From NCBI GenBank assembly GCA_937919435.1, contig CALFRR010000019.1:1-11260 (forward strand): 11,260 bases of DNA, given 5' to 3'. Position numbers and translations under genes: made by a program. The notes under the pieces were generated by a model, which did no database searches, was not told where the DNA came from, and was given only the letters and a program-made list of their open reading frames with translations. This stretch comes from an uncultured Alphaproteobacteria bacterium (GTDB lineage: Bacteria; Pseudomonadota; Alphaproteobacteria; Rhizobiales; Ancalomicrobiaceae). Shown piece after piece: positions 1 to 5,571 of the stretch; within the stretch, counting starts at the first letter, position 1; each line of letters begins with the position of its first letter.

Positions 1-286
1 CCAGCGTGTCGGAGCCGGCAAAAAAACGGTCGGTGAGCAGCACGCCGCGATCCGCCCCGAAGGTCAGGGCCTTCCGCAGCGCATCTGTGGCCATCGGCGG
101 GCCCATGGTCAGCACGGTGACCGCGCCGCCGTGGGCGTCACGCATCCGCAACGCCTCCTCCAGGGAAAACAGGTCGAAGGGGTTGATGATCGTCGGCACG
201 CCCTGCCGCATGATGGTGTTGGTCACCGGGTGGACGCGGATCTGCGCGGAATCGGGGACCTGCTTGATGCAGACGACGATGTGCAT
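1..286 (-). CDS. fixA: FixA, electron-transfer flavoprotein beta-type subunit (3' end beyond window)
   Basis: FixA is the EtfB-like subunit of the membrane-associated FixABCX complex. In diazotrophs this complex bifurcates electrons from NADH to quinone and to ferredoxin or flavodoxin, feeding nitrogenase. The first 95 residues are visible; the rest lies past position 1. The protein opens MHIVVCIKQVPDSAQIR, followed by INPFDLFSLEEALRMRD, TVLTMGPPMA-type and KALTFGADR segments. This is the typical N-terminus of nitrogen-fixation FixA rather than housekeeping EtfB. The ATG at 286 is preceded by GAGGAGG about 5 nt upstream, which fixes the start. The gene has its own sigma-54 promoter (351-367) and NifA site (472-487), so it is expected to be on only during nitrogen fixation. 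fixB, fixC and fixX would be expected to follow outside the window. Confidence 0.95.
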   Translation of the reverse strand, partial: MHIVVCIKQVPDSAQIRVHPVTNTIMRQGVPTIINPFDLFSLEEALRMRDAHGGAVTVLTMGPPMATDALRKALTFGADRGVLLTDRFFAGSDTL

Positions 287-350
287 GGGCTCCTCCTCGA
301 CGGGCGGCGACATCCGCCGAAGCGGCATGGGGTCTCGCCACCGGTCGCAA

Positions 351-367
351 CGCAGGAGCCGTGCCAA
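351..367 (-). promoter_or_regulatory. Sigma-54 (-24/-12) promoter of fixA
   Basis: On the minus strand the sequence reads TTGGCACGGCTCCTGCG. It matches TGGCACG-N4-TTGC except for a C in place of the first T of the -12 box. The invariant GG and GC are 10 bases apart, as RpoN promoters require. The predicted transcription start is near 340, giving a leader of about 54 nt before the fixA ATG. Confidence 0.85.
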
Positions 368-450
368 GATCCCATCGCGCTGAGATCGTTGGGGTTTCGC
401 CGAAGATGGGCGTCGGACCGAATGTAGGTGAAAACACACTGCGGCATTCT

Positions 451-470
451 GTCCGACATTCGCGTCGGAC
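451..470. repeat. Perfect inverted repeat between ogt and fixA promoter
   Basis: GTCCGAC (451-457) pairs with GTCGGAC (464-470) around a 6-nt loop. It lies 49 bases past the ogt stop codon and between the NifA site and the fixA promoter. It has no T-run on either side, so it is a weak terminator candidate for ogt at best. It could equally be a protein-binding dyad. Confidence 0.4.
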
Positions 471-471
471 C

Positions 472-487
472 TGTCGCGAATGCGACA
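472..487. promoter_or_regulatory. NifA upstream activator sequence for fixA
   Basis: The site is TGTCGCGAATGCGACA, an exact TGT-N10-ACA NifA consensus. It is also close to a perfect palindrome (TGTCGC/GCGACA). Its centre lies about 140 bp upstream of the predicted fixA start, within the usual range for enhancer-bound NifA acting on a sigma-54 promoter. It sits in the gap after ogt, so it most likely serves fixA. Confidence 0.85.
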
Positions 488-518
488 GCCCGCGTCGGAG
501 ACGGCGGTGCCGGCCGGC

Positions 519-1052
519 TCAGTCGAAGAGGCCGGGCAACGGGTCCATGCCGCCGTCGAGGGCGACGCCTTCGAGTGCCAGCAGGCGGCGCTTGGTGACG
601 ATCCCGCCGTGGGCGGAGAAACCGCCGAGGGCGCCGCCGGCGGCGAGCACCCGGTGGCAGGGGACGACGATCGGCCAGGGATTGCGGGCCATCGCCGAAC
701 CGACGGCACGGGCCGTGCCGGGGCGGCCGGCGCGCTCCGCGAGTTCGCCGTAGGTGACGGTGGCGCCGCGTGGCACCGCGCGCAACGCCCGCCAGACCGC
801 GAGATCGGCGGCGGCGTGGCCGGTCTCGTCGAGGATCGCACCGGCGTAGTCGACCGCCGCACCGGAGAGATGGGCGACGATCAGGTCCGCCAGACGCGCG
901 ATCTCCGGCGGGATCGCCGCCACGGGGGCGCCGCCGCTCGCCCCCTCGTGCGGGCCGAGGAGGCGGACGCGGGAGAGGCCGCGCGCCGTCCAGGCGAGCG
1001 CGCAGCCGCCGAGAGCGGTCGGAAAGACGTGGCGACCGAGGTCCTCCGGCAT
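519..1052 (-). CDS. ogt: Methylated-DNA--protein-cysteine S-methyltransferase
   Basis: This is a suicide DNA-repair protein that transfers the alkyl group from O6-alkylguanine (and O4-alkylthymine) to its own cysteine. At 177 aa it has normal family length. The active site is IVVPCHRV with Cys132. Upstream are the helix-turn-helix region YGELAERAGRPGTARAVGSA (101-120) and the NP pair at 124-125, with Asn124 acting as the arginine-finger-linked Asn hinge. Downstream is the conserved GGFSAHGG...KRRLLALEG tail (143-162). The start at 1052 is chosen for the AGAAGG ribosome site about 8 nt upstream; an in-frame ATG about 18 codons further upstream has less support. The gene follows the VOC gene by 50 nt on the same strand and is probably cotranscribed with it. 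Ogt or AdaB naming depends on specificity that cannot be read here. Linkage to an AraC regulator recalls Ada systems, but the regulator is a separate protein lacking the Ada methyl-acceptor domain. Confidence 0.92.
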   Translation of the reverse strand: MPEDLGRHVFPTALGGCALAWTARGLSRVRLLGPHEGASGGAPVAAIPPEIARLADLIVAHLSGAAVDYAGAILDETGHAAADLAVWRALRAVPRGATVTYGELAERAGRPGTARAVGSAMARNPWPIVVPCHRVLAAGGALGGFSAHGGIVTKRRLLALEGVALDGGMDPLPGLFD

Positions 1053-1074
1053 TCCCGACCCTTCTCTTCCCGGT

Positions 1075-1093
1075 GCCGGCCGCGCCGGCCGGC
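1075..1093. repeat. Intercistronic GC hairpin between VOC gene and ogt
   Basis: GCCGGCC (1075-1081) and GGCCGGC (1087-1093) form a perfect 7-bp stem with a 5-nt loop in the 50-nt gap between the two genes. There is no T-run after it. It may modulate readthrough or mRNA stability, or be chance in such GC-rich DNA. Confidence 0.35.
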
Positions 1094-1102
1094 GATCTCG
1101 GA

Positions 1103-1480
1103 TCATCCTTCGGCGAGGCAGAGCGCTTCCAGCCGATAGCCGTCGGGATCGACGACGAAGGCGGCATAGTAGTTCGGGGCGTAGTCGAGGCGAAGCCCCG
1201 GTGCGCCGTTGTCGGTGCCGCCGGCCGCGAGTGCGGCGGCGTGGAAGGCGTCGACCGCGGCGCGGCTCGGCGCGGAGAAGCAGAAGTGCAGGCCGGAGGC
1301 GCGGTCGGCGGGCACCGGGCGATCGGTCCGTCCGATCCAGAAGAACACCGCCTCGGCGCCGTAGCCGAGCGAGTCCTCGCCGTCCGACAGACGGGTGAAG
1401 CCGAGCGGTGCGAGGGCGGCATCGTAGAAGGCGGCGGTGCGGGCGATCTCGGCGACGCCGATCGAAACGTGGTCCAACAT
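1103..1480 (-). CDS. VOC (glyoxalase/bleomycin-resistance fold) family protein
   Basis: This is a small 125-aa protein of the vicinal oxygen chelate superfamily. It has the paired beta-alpha-beta-beta-beta modules: MLDHVSIGV...AFYDAALAPLGF (1-28) and GLHFCFSAP...AFHAAALAAGG (63-88), ending DPDGYRLEALCL (111-122). Likely metal ligands are His4, His65 and Glu118, the usual H/H/E pattern. Members include glyoxalases, dioxygenases and thiol transferases, and the substrate cannot be inferred. The start at 1480 has AAAGGA 7 nt upstream. It is transcribed divergently from the araC-type gene (106-nt shared promoter region) and is followed by ogt. This layout suggests the AraC-type protein controls both. 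No signal peptide or membrane segment is seen, so a cytosolic enzyme is inferred. Confidence 0.85.
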   Translation of the reverse strand: MLDHVSIGVAEIARTAAFYDAALAPLGFTRLSDGEDSLGYGAEAVFFWIGRTDRPVPADRASGLHFCFSAPSRAAVDAFHAAALAAGGTDNGAPGLRLDYAPNYYAAFVVDPDGYRLEALCLAEG

Positions 1481-1586
1481 CGTGATATCCTTTCGCGTCC
1501 CGCACGGCGGAACGGTCCGCGGCGGGTCGGGCGGATCCTGGCGATCGGCGATCGTGCCGACTTGGGGAAAATTGCGGTCGGGCGAG
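1481..1586. promoter_or_regulatory. Divergent promoter region, VOC-ogt / araC-type regulator
   Basis: This 106-bp gap must hold the promoters for the VOC-ogt pair (minus) and the regulator (plus). It contains small dyads, including two GATCG-type palindromes around 1540-1553, but no convincing -35/-10 pair or direct-repeat AraC half-sites. The assignment comes from layout only. Confidence 0.4.
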
Positions 1587-2474
1587 ATGGCGCGAGCGGC
1601 GGAGAGCGACGGCGCGGGGACGGAGGCGGCGCGGCGTGGGCCGCGGGCGATCCGGCTCGCCGACGGACCGGGCTGGAGCCTCACCGATTTCGTCTGCGAC
1701 GGCGGCCCCGGCGACCGGCCGTTCGAGGAACGGCACGACGACGTCTCGATCGCCGCGGTGATCGAAGGGACCTTCGACTACGCCTGTGACACCGGGCGGG
1801 CGCTGATGCTGCCGGGCGCCTTCCTGCTCGGCAACGCCGGGCATTGCTACAGCTGCGGCCATCGCCACGGGGTCGGCGACCGCTGCATCGGCCTCCGGAT
1901 CGATCGCGAGACCTTCGCCGAGATCGCCGCGACCCGGGCCGGCAGCGCCCGCTTCGCCTTCTCGAGCCCGTCGTTGCCGCCGTCGGATCGGCTGTTGGCG
2001 ACGACGGTGGCGACCGAGGTCGCGGCGGCGGTCGGCGAGCCGGCGACCGCCGGTGAGGAACTGGCGATCGGTCTGGTGGCGACGGTGGTCGGTCTGGCCA
2101 GCGGCCACACCGCGACCACGGCGGCGCCTTCCCTGCGTGACGAACGGCGGATCGCCGACAGTCTGCGCCGGATCGAGGCGGAGGCTGCGGAGCCGCTCGA
2201 CCTCGCCGGGCTCGCCGCCGCGGTCGGGATGAGCCGCTACCACTATCTCAGGACCTTCCGGCGGGTGACCGGGACGACGCCGCATCGCCATCTGTTGGCG
2301 ACCCGTCTGCGGCGGGCGGCGGTCGATCTCGCCGCCGGCGATGCGCCGATCACCACGATCGCCTCCGACGCGGGCTTCGGCGATCTGTCGACCTTCGTGC
2401 ACCGCTGCCGCCGGTTCTTCGGCTCGACGCCGAGCGGGTGGCGGGCGCGTCACCGGAACCGGGGTGCGGCGTGA
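1587..2474 (+). CDS. AraC family transcriptional regulator
   Basis: This 295-aa DNA-binding regulator has an N-terminal cupin-like sensing domain (about 30-110) and a C-terminal double helix-turn-helix AraC domain (about 190-287). The first HTH is LDLAGLAAAVGMSRYHYLRTF (205-223 core). The second is ITTIASDAGFGDLSTFVHRC (255-274), followed by the typical FFGSTPSGWR end. The sensing domain contains a tight Cys/His cluster, His86, Cys87, Cys90, His92, His94 and Cys100, within GHCYSCGHRHGVGDRC. A cluster of this type recurs, from memory, in a subgroup of AraC regulators and could bind metal or sense thiol chemistry. The start at 1587 was chosen because longer in-frame starts run into the divergent VOC gene; its ribosome site (GGGCGAG) is weak. 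The gene converges on nifW with a 7-nt gap. Control of the VOC-ogt pair is inferred from the divergent layout. Confidence 0.88.
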   Translation: MARAAESDGAGTEAARRGPRAIRLADGPGWSLTDFVCDGGPGDRPFEERHDDVSIAAVIEGTFDYACDTGRALMLPGAFLLGNAGHCYSCGHRHGVGDRCIGLRIDRETFAEIAATRAGSARFAFSSPSLPPSDRLLATTVATEVAAAVGEPATAGEELAIGLVATVVGLASGHTATTAAPSLRDERRIADSLRRIEAEAAEPLDLAGLAAAVGMSRYHYLRTFRRVTGTTPHRHLLATRLRRAAVDLAAGDAPITTIASDAGFGDLSTFVHRCRRFFGSTPSGWRARHRNRGAA

Positions 2475-2481
2475 ACCCCGG

Positions 2482-2868
2482 TCAGTCGCGGGCCGGCAAC
2501 GGCTTCAGGATGTCGTCGAAGCCGACGAAGGCCTGTCCAGGTTTCACCGGACGGGAGGGATCGCGATCCTTCAGCACCTTGAACACCCGCTCCTTCAGCG
2601 GGCTCGAGGCGACGAAGTCGTCGTAGGCGCGTTCGAGATGCGAGCGGCAACGGGCGGCGATCACCCGATCGGGCATGCCGTCGAAATCCTCCGTCGCCAG
2701 GTACTGGCCCATCCGCTTGAGGACGTGGAGCCGGGCGGTCGCCAGCACCTTCGGATCGTATTTCACCGATAGCGCGGCGAAGAAGTCCTCCGCCGCCGAC
2801 AGGCTCTTCAGCCGGGCGAGGATGTCGGTGACGTCGATGGGGCGGTCGTCGATCGAACAGCCGGACAT
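2482..2868 (-). CDS. nifW: NifW, nitrogenase-stabilizing/protective protein
   Basis: NifW associates with the nitrogenase MoFe protein and helps its maturation or protection from oxygen. The 128-aa product contains the family signature: ILARLKSLSAAEDFFAAL (16-33), VKYDPKVLATARLHVLKRM (35-53), then RSHLERAYDDFVASSPLKERVFKVLK (75-100) and a proline-bearing tail. The N-terminus is about 10-15 residues longer than many homologues, with little conservation before Asp12. The start at 2868 has GAGGAG 9 nt upstream. It is the last gene of the iscA-nifUSVW unit, 26 nt after nifV. Its stop lies 7 nt from that of the convergent araC-type gene, leaving no room for a separate terminator. Confidence 0.93.
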   Translation of the reverse strand: MSGCSIDDRPIDVTDILARLKSLSAAEDFFAALSVKYDPKVLATARLHVLKRMGQYLATEDFDGMPDRVIAARCRSHLERAYDDFVASSPLKERVFKVLKDRDPSRPVKPGQAFVGFDDILKPLPARD

Positions 2869-2894
2869 GGGCGGTCTCCTCGGTTGGAGCGGGA

Positions 2895-4070
2895 TCAGGG
2901 GGCCGACGAGCGCGGCTCGAAACGGCGGGCGAGCGGGGCATGCGGATCGCAGCCCTCGACCAGACGCTCGTGGAAGCGGGTCAGCACGTCGATCGGCATC
3001 GCCCGCTTGTGAGCGATCGCCCATTCCTTCACCCGGGCGAGCAGATCGGGATAGACGGCTTCGTCGAGTTGGACGCCGCGGGTCTTCAGGGCGTGAGCCA
3101 GCGCGGTGCGTCCGGAGTGTTTGCCGACCGCGAAGTCGTGGTCGCGGCCGAGATCGCGCGGGTCGACGCCCTGATAGGTGTCGCGGTCGAACAGGAGGCC
3201 GGCGACGTGCAGGCCGGATTCGTGGGTGAACACCTGCGAGCCGATCACCGCCTTCTGCGGATGGATCGGCCGGCCCGAGGCGGTCGCCACCACCGCGGCG
3301 AGGTCGAGCAGTTGCGGAAGCTCGATGCCGGTGTCGCGGCCGGTGCGGGCGAGCGCCACCGCGACCTCTTCCAGCGCCGCGTTGCCGGCGCGTTCGCCGA
3401 TGCCGCCGACGGTGACCGAGACGTGTGTCGCGCCGGCGCGGACCGCGGCGAGCGCGTTGGCGGTGGCGAGCCCGAGGTCGTCGTGGGTGTGGATCTCGAT
3501 CGGCAGATCGGTCGCCGCGGCGAGCGGGGCGACGAGATCGTGGGCCGAAAAGGGATCGAGGATGCCGACGGTGTCGGCGAGGCGGACCCGGAACACGCCG
3601 AGCCGCTCGACCGCCGCGATCACCGCGGCGAGGTGGTCGGGATCGGCGCGGCTGGCGTCCTCGCAGCCGATCGCCACCTCGAACCCCATGTCGAGGGCCT
3701 TGGGCACGATCCGGCCGATCCGGGCGAGGGCCTCGGCGCGATCGATGTCGAGCTTCGCCTTCAGCTGCACGTCGGAGACCGGAATCGACAGATTGACCGC
3801 CGAGACCCCGGCGGACCGTGCCGCGGCCAAGTCGGCGTCGGACATCCGGCACCAGGCCATCACCCGCATCGGCAGCTTCGCCGCGACGATGGCGCCGATC
3901 GCCTCGATCTCGTCACGCCCCATCACCGGAGTGCCCGCTTCGATCTCGGGAACGCCGGCCCGTGCCAGCGCCTCGGCGATCTCGACCTTCTCCTCGGTCG
4001 AGAAGGCGACGCCCGGTGCCTGTTCGCCGTCGCGCAGGGTCGTGTCGTTGAGGAAGATCCGCGGTGCCAT
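2895..4070 (-). CDS. nifV: Homocitrate synthase NifV
   Basis: NifV condenses acetyl-CoA with 2-oxoglutarate to give (R)-homocitrate, the organic ligand of FeMo-co. The 391-aa length is typical. The DRE-TIM metallolyase opening NDTTLRDGEQAPGVAFS lies at 8-24. The metal-binding motif IEIHTHDDLG includes His194 and His196. GGIGERAGNAALEE (222-235) and the HESGLHVAGL stretch (283-292) are also present. All residues expected for an active member are there. The start codon at 4070 follows TGAGGAGAAGGCC, in which the nifS stop overlaps the ribosome site, so nifV is probably translationally coupled to nifS (10-nt gap). Isopropylmalate synthase is the nearest alternative; length, wording and nif context favour NifV. 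Confidence 0.96.
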   Translation of the reverse strand: MAPRIFLNDTTLRDGEQAPGVAFSTEEKVEIAEALARAGVPEIEAGTPVMGRDEIEAIGAIVAAKLPMRVMAWCRMSDADLAAARSAGVSAVNLSIPVSDVQLKAKLDIDRAEALARIGRIVPKALDMGFEVAIGCEDASRADPDHLAAVIAAVERLGVFRVRLADTVGILDPFSAHDLVAPLAAATDLPIEIHTHDDLGLATANALAAVRAGATHVSVTVGGIGERAGNAALEEVAVALARTGRDTGIELPQLLDLAAVVATASGRPIHPQKAVIGSQVFTHESGLHVAGLLFDRDTYQGVDPRDLGRDHDFAVGKHSGRTALAHALKTRGVQLDEAVYPDLLARVKEWAIAHKRAMPIDVLTRFHERLVEGCDPHAPLARRFEPRSSAP

Positions 4071-4080
4071 GGCCTTCTCC

Positions 4081-5286
4081 TCAGGCGTAGACCGGAGCGA
4101 AGGCGGCCGGGGCTTCGCCCGCCCCCTTCCAGAAGGGCGAGAGCGCCCGGAGTTTCTCGGCGATGCCGGGCATCACCTCGAGCACCCGGTCGACGTCGGC
4201 GTCGGTGTTGTCGCGCGAGAAGGAGAAGCGGATGGCGCCGTGCGCCGCGGTGTACGGGATCTTCATGGCGCGCAGCACGTGGGAGGGTTCGAGCGAGCCG
4301 GAGGTGCAGGCCGAGCCGGACGAGGCGGCGATGCCCGCGCGGTTGAGCAGCAGCAGGATCCCCTCCCCTTCGATGAACTCGAAGGCGATGTTCGCGGTGT
4401 TGGGCAGCCGCTCGCGGGGATTGCCGGTGACGAAGCAGTTCGGGATCCGCTGCAGCAGCCCCTTCTCCAGGCGGTCGCGCAGAGCGGCGACCCGGGTCAC
4501 CTCGTCGTCCATGTGGAGGAGCGCCAGCTCCGCCGCCTTGCCGAGGCCGACGATGCCGGGGGTGTTCTCGGTGCCGGCGCGGCGGCCGCGTTCCTGGTGG
4601 CCGCCCTTCAACAGCGAGCGGAAGCGGCTGCCGCGACGGACGTAGAGGGCGCCGATGCCCTTGGGCCCGTGCAGCTTGTGGCCGGAGAGCGAGAGCAGGT
4701 CGATCGCCGTCGACTTCAGATCGATCGGAATCTTGCCGACCGCCTGGACCGCGTCGGTGTGGAAGACCGCGCCGACCGCCTTGGCCATCTCGGCGAGTTC
4801 GGCGACCGGGAAGATCGTGCCGGTCTCGTTGTTGGCCCACATGATCGAGACCACCGCGGTCTTCTGCGACAGCGCGGCGCGATAGGCCTCGAGATCGAGC
4901 AGGCCCTGCCCGTCGACCGGGATCACGTGGACGCGGATGCCGCGGGTCTTCTCGAGGTGGGAGAGAAGCGCCAGCACCGCCGGATGCTCGACGGCGGAAG
5001 TGACGATCTCGTCGCGGTCGGGGGCGGCTTCCAGCGCCGAGAGGATGGCGGTGTTGTCGCTCTCGGTGCCGCCGGAGGTGAAGACGATCTCGTGGTCGTG
5101 CTCGGCGCCGAGCAGGGCGGCGAGGCCGGCGCGCGCTTGTTTCACTGCGCCGCCGACTGAGGCGCCGAAGGCGTGCATCGAGGAGGGATTGCCGAACTGT
5201 TCGGTGAAATAGGGCAGCATCGCCTCGACCACCGCCGGGTCGCAGCGGGTGGTGGCGTTGTTGTCGAGATAGACGGGGGTGGGCAT
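4081..5286 (-). CDS. nifS: Cysteine desulfurase NifS
   Basis: NifS is a PLP enzyme that removes sulfur from cysteine and passes it as persulfide to NifU for nitrogenase Fe-S clusters. It is 401 aa and class I/NifS-like. The start is VYLDNNATTRCDP (5-17) and FTSGGTESDN (69-78) precedes a HTDAVQ segment at 176-181. The PLP lysine is Lys204 in SLSGHKLHGPKG, and the persulfide cysteine is Cys327 in SSGSACTSGSLEPSHV. The ATG at 5286 has GAGGAGA 7 nt upstream. Unlike the usual tight nifU-nifS pairing, 285 bp of repeat-rich DNA separate it from nifU. No sigma-54 promoter was found there, so expression probably depends on readthrough. The C-terminus runs FWKGAGEAPAAFAPVYA, a lineage-variable tail. 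Confidence 0.96.
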   Translation of the reverse strand: MPTPVYLDNNATTRCDPAVVEAMLPYFTEQFGNPSSMHAFGASVGGAVKQARAGLAALLGAEHDHEIVFTSGGTESDNTAILSALEAAPDRDEIVTSAVEHPAVLALLSHLEKTRGIRVHVIPVDGQGLLDLEAYRAALSQKTAVVSIMWANNETGTIFPVAELAEMAKAVGAVFHTDAVQAVGKIPIDLKSTAIDLLSLSGHKLHGPKGIGALYVRRGSRFRSLLKGGHQERGRRAGTENTPGIVGLGKAAELALLHMDDEVTRVAALRDRLEKGLLQRIPNCFVTGNPRERLPNTANIAFEFIEGEGILLLLNRAGIAASSGSACTSGSLEPSHVLRAMKIPYTAAHGAIRFSFSRDNTDADVDRVLEVMPGIAEKLRALSPFWKGAGEAPAAFAPVYA

Positions 5287-5350
5287 CGTGTCTCTCCTCG
5301 TGAAATCTCTGCGACCGTCCAGGATCGCGATCGATCGCCTTCGCCGCCGC

Positions 5351-5400
5351 GACCTCTCCCGTCGTTCCCGGCGGCGCGTCGGCGCCGGGAAGGGAACCCA
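5351..5400 (+). repeat. Dispersed palindromic repeat, copy 1 (nifS-nifU gap)
   Basis: This ~50-bp unit begins with GACCTCTCCCGTCGTTCCCG, has a palindromic middle (GGCGC-gtcg-GCGCC), and ends GGGAAGGGAACCCA. It shares both ends with the inverted copy at 5429-5479 but not the middle. The match continues a few bases outward on each side. It resembles the REP-like intergenic repeats common in Hyphomicrobiales genomes; that comparison is from memory. Confidence 0.7.
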
Positions 5401-5420
5401 TCGACGCCGCGACGCGTCGA
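5401..5420. repeat. Central hairpin between the two repeat copies
   Basis: TCGACGC (5401-5407) and GCGTCGA (5414-5420) make a perfect 7-bp stem with a 6-nt loop. It sits at the axis of the larger inverted repeat, so the whole 5345-5485 region can fold into nested stems. Confidence 0.6.
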
Positions 5421-5428
5421 AACTCTCC

Positions 5429-5479
5429 TGGGTCCCCTTCCCCTCCGCTTCGCTCCGGCCGGGGACGACGGGAGAGGTC
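5429..5479 (-). repeat. Dispersed palindromic repeat, copy 2, inverted
   Basis: Read on the minus strand this copy begins GACCTCTCCCGTCGTCCCCG and ends GGGAAGGGGACCCA. It differs from copy 1 by one base in each conserved arm. The middle is CGGAGCGAAGCGGAGG instead of copy 1's palindrome. The outer 22-bp arms of the two copies can pair with one mismatch. Confidence 0.7.
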
Positions 5480-5525
5480 GGGGCGGGTTCCCAGTCGTTT
5501 CCGGACTCGGGCGGTCTTCGCTTCG

Positions 5526-5562
5526 CCCCGGACCGAGATCTCCGCGGGTCTCGGATCCGGGG
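5526..5562 (-). terminator. Strong hairpin just after nifU, possible attenuator or mRNA stabiliser
   Basis: Ten bases past the nifU stop the minus strand has CCCCGGATCCGAGA (5562-5549) and TCTCGGTCCGGGG (5538-5526). They pair over 13 bp with a single bulged T and a 10-nt loop. No T-run follows, so it is not a classical rho-independent terminator. It may protect the iscA-nifU message 3' end or lower transcription into nifS. Confidence 0.5.
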
Positions 5563-5571
5563 GGGCCGCCC

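Noticed and set aside
1561..1576. Sigma-54-like TTGGGGAAAATTGC upstream of the araC-type gene
   Set aside because: The GG and GC are not 10 bases apart, no TGGCAC box is present, and there is no NifA-type site nearby.
519..2453. 644-codon open frame on the minus strand through ogt, the VOC gene and the araC-type gene
   Set aside because: Only its last 177 codons (ogt) look like a protein. The rest is a GC-driven shadow, Arg/Pro/Gly-rich, out of frame with VOC and antisense to the AraC coding region.
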